Notes under the pieces: generated by a model | Database searches by the model: none | What the model was told of the DNA's origin: nothing | What the model saw: the letters and a program-made list of their open reading frames with translations, nothing else | Position numbers and translations under genes: made by a program | Part shown: positions 53,524-62,567 of the stretch, piece after piece | Layout: the number at the start of each line of letters is the position of its first letter | Numbering within the stretch: position 1 is the stretch's first letter | Origin: an uncultured cyanobacterium | GTDB taxonomy: Bacteria; Cyanobacteriota; Cyanobacteriia; Cyanobacteriales; Nostocaceae | DNA: 64,000 bases | Direction: 5' to 3' | NCBI GenBank assembly: GCA_903903925.1 | Contig: CAIVAU010000159.1 | Location: forward strand, 1 to 64,000

Positions 53524-56500
53524 AATTGGTAGTGGTTAGTTTTTTAACTTGATTTGCAACTAGAGGATGTGGATCATTTTGTAGTTGGGGTAGAAGTTGT
53601 CGTAGGATACTGGGTGAAACTGTACTTAAGTATAAGATTGCTGCTTCCCGGACGAAGCCTGTTGGATGACGCAGAGTTGCTAAAATTTGTTTGCTCGCTA
53701 GTCGAATGTGGGCAACTTGCGCAACATGAAAACAGCAAGCCAAGCACCAATCGGAAAGCAAATCTTTCTGGGCTATCAAATTTCGGATGCGATCGCCTAT
53801 CACCATCGGCTGATATTCCATCATGCCTTTTTCCTCAAGTTTTTGCAGTTTTTCTTGGGGCGATCGCCGATCTAAAATATTTAGCAACACAGATTTGCTC
53901 TGCAAATTCACAGTATGGTCTAAAATTTCTAATCCCCGCGCTAAGTTCATCCCTGATTGCGACCGGAGATTGAATGCTACGACTTGAATTTTTTCTTGAG
54001 GATAAAGCAGCTTCAGTAGTAGCAAACATCGTTCCTTGACATCAATTTCCAATTCTAGGAGTGCGCGTTGGAGCAATTCACAAACAATCTTAAACCTCGC
54101 ACTTGATTGATAACTTTCTAGATCATGTGCTGTCTTGAGGTCTATATAAGCGGCATAAATCTCACCTAAGCTGCGTAATTCCTGTTCAATTAATGTTTCC
54201 ACCCGATCATATAAGTGATATACTAGATGAATCATTTCTTCCTGTTGATGCCTTCTCAGTAAGGTCCGGAGGATATGATCTCTGGTTGTACCTCTACAAG
54301 TTTCCAAGTGGAGCCACAAAGTATCCATTGCTTCTAGAGTAGGAATTTGACCAATGCTACGCCAGGCGTAGATCCGCACGACTTCTGGTTTGTAAATATT
54401 GGTAGCAAGCTTCGTCAGGCTTGGTAGGATTTCATTTTCCAGTCTTACTAAAACACGCATAGCTGTCATTCGGGTTGACTTGTAGTAAAGCCCCCCAAGG
54501 AGTGCTGAATAGTACTCCTCCAAATGATTTGCAGCAATCATTTCTAATAGCGCACAGCGCACTCGCAAAGACTCATCCTGTAGCAAATTCGGTATATGAA
54601 TCCGTAGCGCCTGTATATAAACTGCTTCTGTTAGGGCTTTGACTGCATTAGCTCGTTCCTGTTCTTGTTTGTGCGTGAGCATTCGCCGTAAAATTTTCAT
54701 TGCTGCACTTGATTGCATTGGCGTTCCCCGACGCAATAGTAGGGCGGCTGCGGTAGCTCGGATGAGTGAGCTTTGTGGCTCTTTGAGGTAGGTTTCTAGT
54801 TGACCTAAATCTGGATTAGGCTCAAAAAGCCAAATGTATCGTAAAGCTAGGGCAAAAACGTTGGGGTTAAGGGTGAGTTGACGCTGGTCTAACAAAGCGC
54901 GAACTTCGGGCAAATAAGTGGGATTTGCACTTTTAGTGAGCATGACCTCCAAACTAATTTGCTGCAAAGAAGGGGGTAGCTTCACTAGCAGAGGAGCTAA
55001 AACTTCTCCCGCTCCTTTGGCGTCAATTTGGCATAAAAGTTCAATACAAGAACGTTTATCAGCCTCAGTGCCTTGTTCTCTTAAGGCTTTGACAATAGCC
55101 TGCTTGAATGCACGCAAATCCACATCTGTGGCATTTAACTGACCTCGTCCTGCATTAAAGACTAACAGGTTAACATAGCGTGTTTGCAGTACCCAAACTA
55201 TTCCTGTACAGAGCAAACCTAGAATTGCAGTTTCTATGACGAACACTAAATTTTGTAAGGGTACAGGTATAAACCTGCTAGAAAACCATAAGGTGACTAA
55301 AATGACTCCGCCTGCGATCCCTGCACCGAGGACTTCTGCTACACCTCCCGACAATGTCTGCACGTAGCTGCGAATTTTATCTGGGATGGGTTGGAATAGC
55401 AGTGGCCCGCTACTGGCGACAAACGTATAACGCAGAAGTTCGTCTAAAAACTTGAGAATAATCAGACTCCAAAACCATTGTTGCCATTGAGTTGTGGGAA
55501 ATAAACTGGCTAGTGGAATTGTGAGTGGGACGAAGAGGAAGACACATGCTGGTAAAGTCGCAACAGTCACAAATACCCCGAAACGTTCCAGTACGCGACT
55601 GGAGATAAACAACTGCATCGCTAGTTCACATACTCCCGCAATCCCACCAAAGATACCCAAGAAGCTAGCGATGTCTTTGTCGTTATAATTTTTCTCTAGC
55701 TGAGTCAGATACTGAAAATCTATTAACACTCCCAGCACTTGCAGTAGAGCAAAAAACACAAATAACAGCCATGCATAATGCTTCCATAATGGATTTGAAA
55801 AGTGGCGTTTTTGAAAGCGCTGTACTTGTGGAATCTCTCTTTGTGGAGCATTAGGAAAAACCTGTTGATAGTTGTTACTTAAATGCCAAAGAATGACTGC
55901 TCCTAATACTATGAACACACCAGCAACTGGCATAATGACGTGATCAAGTCCTACAAATAGCAGCAGAAAAGGTAAACTAAAGCCGCTGAAGATATCAGCT
56001 ACCAAAATACCACTGCTAATCAGTGGGTAGGCGCGTTTAATCTCGCGAATATTGAATAGTTGATTGGCTGCAATTGCGGTGTTGAGGTTGTTGACAACAT
56101 AAAATGCATCTACCCACAGTCGCAGCAAAAATATTGCGATCACTGCCAAGTGGGTATGGATACTCCAAGTTAATAAAACTAACGGTATAAACATACAAGG
56201 CGCGATCGCCACTATTAACCGACGTAAGGGAAAAATCTTTTGCAGCCAAGAATATAAAAAAACTAATACAGATCCTATAATCGCACTAGAGATATAAATC
56301 CAAGGCAGAGACTTAGCGCCATATTCATCTAAAAACAGCGCTACTGTACTATCCTCTGACCACCGTAATCCTATGGATGTCGTTGTATAAAAAGCGAACA
56401 TTAACCAAGTGCGATCGCTCTCCTCTGGCCGGAGATTCACCCACTGTAGTAGTCGTGGCATACCTTTGCTTGAGGCAGACCAGTGTTTTTTCAGTTCCAT
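53513..56500 (-). CDS. Nucleotide-transporter-like (NTT) membrane protein with HEAT-repeat tail
   Basis: 995 aa. Residues 30-460 form about eleven or twelve hydrophobic helices of the MFS-like ATP/ADP translocase (Npt/Tlc) type (SIGLRWSEDSTVALFLDEYG, WVDAFYVVNNLNTAIAANQLFNIREIKRAYPLISSG). Residues 460-995 are alpha-helical HEAT-like repeats (ERANAVKALTEAVYIQALRIHIPNLLQDESLRVRCALLEM...). Free-living cyanobacteria are not known to steal host ATP, so the role is open: perhaps nucleotide or other substrate transfer controlled by the adjacent cNMP-binding protein. Complete frame. Confidence 0.75.
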   Translation of the reverse strand: MELKKHWSASSKGMPRLLQWVNLRPEESDRTWLMFAFYTTTSIGLRWSEDSTVALFLDEYGAKSLPWIYISSAIIGSVLVFLYSWLQKIFPLRRLIVAIAPCMFIPLVLLTWSIHTHLAVIAIFLLRLWVDAFYVVNNLNTAIAANQLFNIREIKRAYPLISSGILVADIFSGFSLPFLLLFVGLDHVIMPVAGVFIVLGAVILWHLSNNYQQVFPNAPQREIPQVQRFQKRHFSNPLWKHYAWLLFVFFALLQVLGVLIDFQYLTQLEKNYNDKDIASFLGIFGGIAGVCELAMQLFISSRVLERFGVFVTVATLPACVFLFVPLTIPLASLFPTTQWQQWFWSLIILKFLDELLRYTFVASSGPLLFQPIPDKIRSYVQTLSGGVAEVLGAGIAGGVILVTLWFSSRFIPVPLQNLVFVIETAILGLLCTGIVWVLQTRYVNLLVFNAGRGQLNATDVDLRAFKQAIVKALREQGTEADKRSCIELLCQIDAKGAGEVLAPLLVKLPPSLQQISLEVMLTKSANPTYLPEVRALLDQRQLTLNPNVFALALRYIWLFEPNPDLGQLETYLKEPQSSLIRATAAALLLRRGTPMQSSAAMKILRRMLTHKQEQERANAVKALTEAVYIQALRIHIPNLLQDESLRVRCALLEMIAANHLEEYYSALLGGLYYKSTRMTAMRVLVRLENEILPSLTKLATNIYKPEVVRIYAWRSIGQIPTLEAMDTLWLHLETCRGTTRDHILRTLLRRHQQEEMIHLVYHLYDRVETLIEQELRSLGEIYAAYIDLKTAHDLESYQSSARFKIVCELLQRALLELEIDVKERCLLLLKLLYPQEKIQVVAFNLRSQSGMNLARGLEILDHTVNLQSKSVLLNILDRRSPQEKLQKLEEKGMMEYQPMVIGDRIRNLIAQKDLLSDWCLACCFHVAQVAHIRLASKQILATLRHPTGFVREAAILYLSTVSPSILRQLLPQLQNDPHPLVANQVKKLTTTNYAN

Positions 56501-56572
56501 GTTATTTGATCTGGAGTAGACACCTTTTGGTGAGTCAATAAAAAGATGACAGTTACTCAGATATCCACGACC

Positions 56573-56687
56573 AGCACAACCGCAAGGCGGAAGTCAAAAG
56601 TCAAAGGTCAAAAGTCAAAAGCTAAGAAAATAAAGCTTTTGAACTCTTGCAGATGGTCAGCTTATTTCCGCCGTTCTCTACTAGTAC
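56573..56687. mobile_element. MITE-like element, copy C
   Basis: Right end CTTATTTCCGCCG...CTACTAGTAC matches the right end of copy B; the left end has GCGGAAGTCAAAAGTCAAAGG. An internal AAAGTCAAAAG repeat is expanded here. Confidence 0.6.
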
Positions 56688-56713
56688 ACTGGGTGTCCCC
56701 TGAAAATGGCAAA

Positions 56714-56760
56714 AGTCCTGAGTAACTGAGTATTATCTTTCCCACTCAGCACTCAGGACT
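56714..56760 (-). terminator. Probable infC terminator
   Basis: A long interrupted hairpin: AGTCCTGAGT / ACTCAGGACT (10 bp) with CTGAGT / ACTCAG inside it. On the minus strand it is followed by TTTTGCCATTTT. It lies 126 bases past the infC stop. Confidence 0.65.
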
Positions 56761-56885
56761 ATCAATTTATTTCTGATTTACGATTTTGGATTTCGGATTC
56801 AGGCTTTAGGCATCTGGGTTTGGGCTCTAGAGATAATTTTTGGTCTACCCCTATTCACTATTGATCCAATCCAAAATCGGTGCCT

Positions 56886-57419
56886 TTACTTCTTAGGGGA
56901 GATGAGCATCATCATATTTCTCCCTTCTTTTTTGGGCGCTTGCTGCACCTCGCCAACAGAGTCTAAGTCTGTTGCCATTCGTTTGAGCAACTCTTCCGCT
57001 AAGTCACTGTGTTGAATTTCTCGACCCCGAAACATCACAGTCGCCTTGACTTTATCGCCGTCTTTGAGAAAACGCTCTGCTTGCTTAACACGCACGTTGT
57101 AGTCGTGTTCTTCGATCTTATAGCGCATCTTCACTTCTTTGACATCGGCTGTGTGCTGCTTTTTCCGGGCTTCTCGTGCCTTTTTTTCCTGCTCGAACTT
57201 ATATTTCCCGTAGTCCATAATCCGACAGACCGGCGGGTCAGCTTTATCGCTCAGCAGCACTAGATCTAGCTCTTTTTCTTCCGCTAGTTGCAGTGCTTCC
57301 TGTGGGGTTATAATTCCCAATTGGCTACCATCGGTATCAATGACCCGAATTTTCGGGAAGCGAATTCGTTCGTTGATTTGGGGCAGATCGCGATTTCTCT
57401 TTTTCTCAATCACAGGCAT
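56886..57419 (-). CDS. infC: Translation initiation factor IF-3
   Basis: 177 aa. N-terminal domain [31 protein letters not shown], basic linker [19 protein letters not shown], and C-terminal domain [45 protein letters not shown]. It begins with ATG, not the rare ATT of enteric bacteria. No rpmI or rplT follows, unlike in many bacteria. Confidence 0.97.
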   Translation of the reverse strand: MPVIEKKRNRDLPQINERIRFPKIRVIDTDGSQLGIITPQEALQLAEEKELDLVLLSDKADPPVCRIMDYGKYKFEQEKKAREARKKQHTADVKEVKMRYKIEEHDYNVRVKQAERFLKDGDKVKATVMFRGREIQHSDLAEELLKRMATDLDSVGEVQQAPKKEGRNMMMLISPKK

Positions 57420-57983
57420 TATGAGTTTTGGGACCTCTTTATAAGTTAAGAATTTGGCTTGGTCTAGTGGTCTAAAATTGGACGCCTCAGAATAAAATAG
57501 TTAAATAGCTGAGGACTTCAAAAAGAGTCTATATTACTAGAGTAGCTAATTCATAAAGTGGTTTCGTGGTCGTTATATCTGCCATTCTACTCACTATGAT
57601 GAAATATCTGTCCAAGAGTTAATCTAAATTAGACAACAGTAGCAAATTTTAACTATTGTGACAATTCATTAAATTAATTGACGGTAAAAATTACAGATCC
57701 ATTATAGAATATCTTAGATTTTTTAGGGGCAGGGTAACGAATGGCACCCTTGTTAAGGGTTGAGAAGTTCGTAGTAAGGATTTTAGTCCTTAACTCCAAG
57801 AACACTTAACCGCAACTACGAACCCACCAAAATTAATGACACAGACCACTAAGGGGAGAAACGGTGACGCGGAGATAGGATTTTAAGCGCGTCACCCCAT
57901 CTAGATGTCTCTTCGATAAAATCCGGAAGCTCTCAGCATATGTCATCGTAGAAAAAGAACACAGAGATGAATCGGAGGCAAAA
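57420..57983. other. Spacer upstream of infC and of the next hydrolase
   Basis: 564 bp between divergent genes, no gene. Contains the 24-bp repeat TGGCACCCTTGTTAAGGGTT... (57742-57765) shared with 21764-21787 and a small hairpin AAGGATTTTAGTCCTT (57777-57792). Confidence 0.55.
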
Positions 57984-58892
57984 GTGACCACTGCAAGCCA
58001 TTGGCAGCAAAGGGTTGGCAATCAAAGAGACTGGGTTTGGCGGGGCTGGCAAACCCGCTACACCTACATCCGTCCCACCCAAAATTACCAAAAGAAAACA
58101 CCCCTCATTCTGCTTCATGGATTTGGTGCCTCCATTGGTCATTGGCGACATAATATAGGAGTACTGGGCGAACACCATACAGTCTATGCCCTTGATATGT
58201 TGGGTTTTGGGGCTTCTGAAAAACCAGGGGCAAATTATGCTATACAGCTTTGGGTAGAGCAGGTCTATGACTTTTGGAAAGCATTTATCCGTCAGCCCGT
58301 CATATTGGTGGGTAATTCCAATGGTTCGCTGATTTCCTTAGTTGCCGCTGCCGCCCATCCAGATATGGTAAAAGGTTTAGTCATGATGAGTCTACCCGAT
58401 CCATCATTGGAGCAAGAAGCGATCCCCCCGTTCCTGCAACCCCTCGTCTTAACAATCAAAAATCTTGTAGCTTCCCCACTGTTACTGAAGCCATTATTTC
58501 TCCTCATCCGCCAACCAAACTTCCTACGCCGTTGGGCTGGTCTTGCTTACTCCAACCCAGAAGCTATCACTGACGAACTGATAGAAATTTTAGCTGAACC
58601 TCCCCAAGACAAAGGTTCAACCCGTGCTTTCAGCGCCCTTTTCAAAGCCTCCATCGGTAAAGACTTTAGTCCTAGTGTCAAGGCAATATTGCCCACCTTA
58701 CAAATTCCCATGCTCCTGATTTGGGGAGACAAAGATAAATTTGTTCCCCCAGCACTTGCTCACCGATTTACTCAGTATAATCCGAATTTGCAGCTGCTGA
58801 GCTTAGAAGGCGTAGGACACTGTCCCCATGATGAAAGCCCAGAATTGGTGAATCAGGTGATTTTAGATTGGGTTGATCGATGTTTGAATTGA
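57984..58892 (+). CDS. Alpha/beta-fold hydrolase (pheophytinase-like subgroup)
   Basis: 302 aa, GTG start with GGAGG five bases upstream. LILLHGFGASIGHWRHNI oxyanion region near 37-54, LDMLGFGASEKPG near 74, nucleophile elbow LVGNSNGSLISLVAA near 108 (Ser), acid in LLIWGDKDKFVPP near 250, His in LEGVGHCPHDESP near 276. The overall pattern resembles cyanobacterial relatives of plant pheophytinase, but substrate prediction is weak. Confidence 0.85.
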   Translation: MTTASHWQQRVGNQRDWVWRGWQTRYTYIRPTQNYQKKTPLILLHGFGASIGHWRHNIGVLGEHHTVYALDMLGFGASEKPGANYAIQLWVEQVYDFWKAFIRQPVILVGNSNGSLISLVAAAAHPDMVKGLVMMSLPDPSLEQEAIPPFLQPLVLTIKNLVASPLLLKPLFLLIRQPNFLRRWAGLAYSNPEAITDELIEILAEPPQDKGSTRAFSALFKASIGKDFSPSVKAILPTLQIPMLLIWGDKDKFVPPALAHRFTQYNPNLQLLSLEGVGHCPHDESPELVNQVILDWVDRCLN

Positions 58893-58984
58893 TGGATGCA
58901 GTAAAATACCTTTGACTAAACCGTGCGTTTCGCTGACGTTGTTTACGTCCTCCATGCCTTCCAGAAGAAATCAAAATCTGGAAT

Positions 58985-59239
58985 TAAGACGCCTTAAGAC
59001 GATGTAAAACTGATTGCTGAACGGTTGAAACGGGCACAAGTAGAGGTTTAAAATAACAAGACAATATTATTAAGTGAAGTGACAAGGATTGGAACACATT
59101 AGGCGAGAAAATACGCAAATTATTGAATATTGATGTATTTCCAGATTTGACGGCATTTCGAGATACTTTTATAAACATAGTTAAACTCAGCCAGACACCA
59201 TTGGAAAGGTGGATCTATAATTTAGATAATAAATAAATT
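58985..59239 (+). pseudogene. Remnant of a coding region in front of the WD40 gene
   Basis: Between stops and frameshifts, stretches read like protein: DDVKLIAERLKRAQVEV (58997-59047) and then DWNTLGEKIRKLLNIDVFPD... TPLERWIYNLDNK up to a TAA at 59234-59236. No start or continuous frame exists. The second piece could be the end of a small helical protein of an effector type, but I cannot name it. It may be the front part of, or a partner to, the downstream WD40 gene. Confidence 0.4.
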
Positions 59240-59251
59240 CCCTCAAAAAAT

Positions 59252-61462
59252 ATGGCAAAAAGCCCTACCTACCAGCGTGCACATCTCGCTGCTTTACCTA
59301 ATTTAGTGAAGTCAAAGAACCCAGGTGATTTGGAAAAGTATTTTCAACTTTTAACTGATTTTGATTTTTTATCAGAAAAAAATCAGCATCCTGACTATGG
59401 AGTAGACGCGCTGATTGCTGATTATAACTTGATTAATCACCATGAGGTAGAAAATAATCCAGATTACAACCAGGAAAAGGTAAAAGCGCTGAAATTGATT
59501 CAAGGGGCACTGCTACTCTCAGCACATATTTTATGCCAGGATAAGACGCAGTTAGCAGAACAACTGTGGGGTCGTTTGCTGTCTTTTAACTTGCCAGATA
59601 TTCAGGCAATGCTTTCACAGATAGAGACAAGTAAAACTGCTTGGTTGCGTCTTTTGACACCTAGCTTAACTCCTCCTGGTGGAAGTTTGTTGCGAACCCT
59701 CACTGGTCATAGCCACTCAGTTCATGCCGTTGCCATCACCCCTGATGGCAAGCAAATGATTTCTGCTTCATATGATAAGACTCTCAAAGTCTGGAATCTG
59801 GAAACTGCACAACAGGTTTCTACCCTCACTGGTCATAAAGACTGGGTGAATGCTGTCGCCGTCACCCCCGATAGCAAGCTGGTAATTTCTGCTTCAAGGG
59901 ACAACACTCTCAAAGTCTGGAATCTAGAAACGGCACAACAGGTTTCTACCCTCACTGGTCATAGCAAAGGAGTGAATGCTGTCGCCGTCACCCCCGATGG
60001 CAAGCAGGTCATTTCTGCTTCAGCGGACAAGACTCTCAAAGTCTGGAATCTGGAAACTGCACAACAGGTCTATACCCTCACTGGTCATAGCAAAGGAGTG
60101 AATGCTGTCGCCGTTACCCCCGATGGCAAGCAGGTGATTTCTGCTTCATGGGACAACACTATCAAAGTCTGGAATCTAGAAACGGCACAACAGGTCTCTA
60201 CCCTCATCGGTCATAGCGACGAGGTAAATGCTGTCGCCGTCACCCCCGATGGCAAGCAAGTGATTTCTGCTTCATCGGATAGCACTCTCAAAGTCTGGAA
60301 TTTGGAAACTACACAAGAGGTGTCTACCCTCACTGGTCATAGCTACGGGGTGAAAGCCGTCACCGTTACCCCCGATGGCAAACAGGTGATTTCTGATTCA
60401 AGGGACATTCTCAAAGTCTGGAATCTGGAAACTGCACAAGAGGTCTCTACCCTCACTGGTCATAGTTCCGGGGTGAATGCCGTCGCGGTCACCCCCGATG
60501 GCAAGCAAGTGATTTCTGCTTCATCGGACAACACTCTCAAAGTCTGGAATTTGGAACCTGCACAAGAGGTCTCGACCCTCACTAGTCATAGCTATGGGGT
60601 GAAAGCTGTCGCCGTCACCCCCGATGGCAAGCAGGTGATTTCTGCTTCATGGGACAAGACTCTCAGAGTCTGGAATCTGGAAACTGTACAACAGGTTTCT
60701 ACCCTCATAGGTCACACTTCCTGGGTGAATGCTGTCGCCGTTACCCCCGATGGTAAGCAAGTGATTTCTGCTTCATGGGACAAGACTCTCAGAGTCTGGA
60801 ATCTAGAAACTGCACAACAAGTGTCTACCCTCACTGGTCATAGCGACGGGGTGAGGGCGATGGCATTCACCCCCGATGGCAAGCAGGTGATTTCTGCTTC
60901 ATTGGACAAGACTCTCAAAGTCTGGAATTTGGAAACTGCACAAGAGGTCTCTACCCTCACTGGTCATAGCAACTGGGTGAATGACGTCGCCGTTACTCCT
61001 GATGGCAAGCAGGTGATTTCTGCTTCATCGGATAGCACTCTCAAAGTCTGGAATTTGGAACCTGCACAAGAGGTCTCTACCCTCACTGGTCATAACCACT
61101 GGGTGAATGCCGTCGCCGTTACCCCCGATGGCAAGCAGGTGATTTCTGCTTCATTGGACAAGACTCTCAAAGTCTGGAATTTGGAACCTGCACAACAGAT
61201 CTCTACCCTCACTGGTCATAGCGACGGGGTGAATGCCGTCGCCGTCAACCCCAATGGCAAGCAGGTGATTTCTGCTTCAACGGATAACACTCTCAAAGTC
61301 TGGAATCTGGAAACCGGAGAGGTTCTTGCTACTTTTACTGGGGAATATCCGTTAAGTTACTGTGATATAGCACCAGACGGAGTGACAATTATTGCATGTG
61401 ATAGTTCAGGGCAAATGCATTTTTTGCGGTTGGAAGGTGGCAACGAATTTTGTGACGGATGA
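59252..61462 (+). CDS. WD40-repeat protein with STAND-type linker domain, 14 repeats
   Basis: 736 aa. Residues 1-145 are the helical linker found between the NTPase and WD40 parts of cyanobacterial STAND (NB-ARC/NACHT) proteins (FQLLTDFDFLSEK, VKALKLIQGALLLSAHILCQDKTQLAEQLWGRLLSF, TPSLTPPGGSLLRTL). Residues about 146-730 are 14 WD40 repeats of 42 aa, enough for two seven-bladed propellers. Thirteen are nearly identical (VSTLTGHS..VNAVAVTPDGKQVISAS.D.TLKVWNLE); the sixth lacks one residue and the fourteenth is diverged. No NTPase or effector domain is present. No good ribosome-binding site. Confidence 0.9.
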   Translation: MAKSPTYQRAHLAALPNLVKSKNPGDLEKYFQLLTDFDFLSEKNQHPDYGVDALIADYNLINHHEVENNPDYNQEKVKALKLIQGALLLSAHILCQDKTQLAEQLWGRLLSFNLPDIQAMLSQIETSKTAWLRLLTPSLTPPGGSLLRTLTGHSHSVHAVAITPDGKQMISASYDKTLKVWNLETAQQVSTLTGHKDWVNAVAVTPDSKLVISASRDNTLKVWNLETAQQVSTLTGHSKGVNAVAVTPDGKQVISASADKTLKVWNLETAQQVYTLTGHSKGVNAVAVTPDGKQVISASWDNTIKVWNLETAQQVSTLIGHSDEVNAVAVTPDGKQVISASSDSTLKVWNLETTQEVSTLTGHSYGVKAVTVTPDGKQVISDSRDILKVWNLETAQEVSTLTGHSSGVNAVAVTPDGKQVISASSDNTLKVWNLEPAQEVSTLTSHSYGVKAVAVTPDGKQVISASWDKTLRVWNLETVQQVSTLIGHTSWVNAVAVTPDGKQVISASWDKTLRVWNLETAQQVSTLTGHSDGVRAMAFTPDGKQVISASLDKTLKVWNLETAQEVSTLTGHSNWVNDVAVTPDGKQVISASSDSTLKVWNLEPAQEVSTLTGHNHWVNAVAVTPDGKQVISASLDKTLKVWNLEPAQQISTLTGHSDGVNAVAVNPNGKQVISASTDNTLKVWNLETGEVLATFTGEYPLSYCDIAPDGVTIIACDSSGQMHFLRLEGGNEFCDG
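59693..61318 (+). repeat. 126-bp tandem repeats encoding WD40 blades
   Basis: Thirteen units of 126 bp with very high DNA identity, including synonymous positions, so they have been homogenised recently by recombination. Confidence 0.95.
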
Positions 61463-61699
61463 GTTGTGCAGTAGAATTCAGGAGTCAGAAGTCAGAAGTC
61501 AGGGCACTTAGGCGCTCCTATTTGGGAGACTAGCATTAGCTTACTGGGTTTTTGGGCCTTCAACAATGGGGAGTGGGGTGGAGTTGAGGTGTTTGTTTCA
61601 TTCATAACATTGTTCAGTTATAATAAGGGAGGAACGAAGGTTTGGATGAGAAGGTGGAACCTAATTTTTGCAACATATAAGACTTTTGTTGAACCTCAT

Positions 61700-62110
61700 A
61701 TGGCAAAAGATAGATTTCATGATGTTGTCAGAACTGCTCTAGAAAAAGAGGGCTGGAAAATTACAGATGACCCTTATCAAATTAACGTAGATGATGTAGA
61801 TTTCGAGATTGATTTAGCAGCAGAACAACTCTTGGCAGCAGAGCGAGAGGGTCAAAGAATTGCCGTAGAGATTAAAAGTTTTATTAGTCCGTCCAATGTA
61901 TCAGAATTTCACACTGCCTTGGGACAGTTTCTAAACTATCGGGATGCGCTCGAAACAATTGAACCTGATCGGAAACTTTATCTGGCAGTTCGATTGCCCA
62001 TTTATGAAACTTTCTTTCAACGACGGTTCATTATATCGGCTGTTGAGCGATATCAATTGCGATTGATGATTTATAATGTGCAGCGGGAGGTTATTCATCA
62101 ATGGCTGTAG
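61700..62110 (+). CDS. xisH: XisH-family protein
   Basis: 136 aa from ATG 61700 (MAKDRFHDVVRTALEKEGWKITDDPYQ). The frame is open upstream to 61589 without resembling the family. Conserved EIDLAAEQLLAAEREGQRIAVEIKSF carries the D...ExK pattern of a PD-(D/E)XK-like nuclease fold. XisH was found as one of the proteins controlling fdxN-element excision in Anabaena, but multi-copy relatives occur far from that element. Overlaps xisI by 10 bases. Confidence 0.92.
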   Translation: MAKDRFHDVVRTALEKEGWKITDDPYQINVDDVDFEIDLAAEQLLAAEREGQRIAVEIKSFISPSNVSEFHTALGQFLNYRDALETIEPDRKLYLAVRLPIYETFFQRRFIISAVERYQLRLMIYNVQREVIHQWL

Positions 62111-62454
62111 AGCAATATCGGCAATATATTCGGCATATTCTTTCAGAACGACGAGAGCAAGCTTCGAGACAGAAAAGAAATGCGGAAGAATACGAGGTGC
62201 AGACAATTTTCGATTCAGAGCAAGATCACTACCAATTACTTTATGTTGGTTGGCGTGGAAATAAACGTGATTTTGGCTGTATTCTACATCTTGATATCAA
62301 ACGTGGGAAAATCTGGATTCAGCATGATGGCACGGAAGAAGGAATTGCCAATCGGTTAGTTGAAATGGGAGTGCCGAAGCAGGATATTATTCTAGCTTTT
62401 CATGAACCATTTGTACGCTCCTTTACTGACTTTGGTACGAGTGACGCAGTCTAA
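62101..62454 (+). CDS. xisI: XisI-family protein
   Basis: 117 aa, partner of XisH: YRQYIRHILSERREQA, then the strand-rich core QTIFDSEQDHYQLLYVGWRGNKRDFGCILHLDIKRGKIWIQHDGTEEGIANRLVEMGVPKQDIILAFHEP. The obligate pairing and overlap suggest a complex. No recombinase (XisF) is in the window. Confidence 0.93.
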   Translation: MAVEQYRQYIRHILSERREQASRQKRNAEEYEVQTIFDSEQDHYQLLYVGWRGNKRDFGCILHLDIKRGKIWIQHDGTEEGIANRLVEMGVPKQDIILAFHEPFVRSFTDFGTSDAV

Positions 62455-62567
62455 TACTTGTTAACTAATATAGCAATCGGATTTGATTTTTGAAAAAATC
62501 TTAGTAGTCTTGTAGGGTGTATTTCACAAATCAAATATTAATCCTATAGATATTTCCAAAAGAGTAA

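Larger units (their letters stand above)
56501..56885. other. Spacer downstream of infC
   Basis: 385 bp without a gene. Contains MITE-like copy C (56573-56687) and the infC terminator (56714-56760). Confidence 0.6.

Noticed and set aside
59693-61318. CRISPR or phage-type repeat array
   Set aside because: 126-bp units translate without break into WD40 blades.
61466-61700. fdxN-element attachment site near xisHI
   Set aside because: No recombinase gene, no matching direct repeats and no nif genes nearby.
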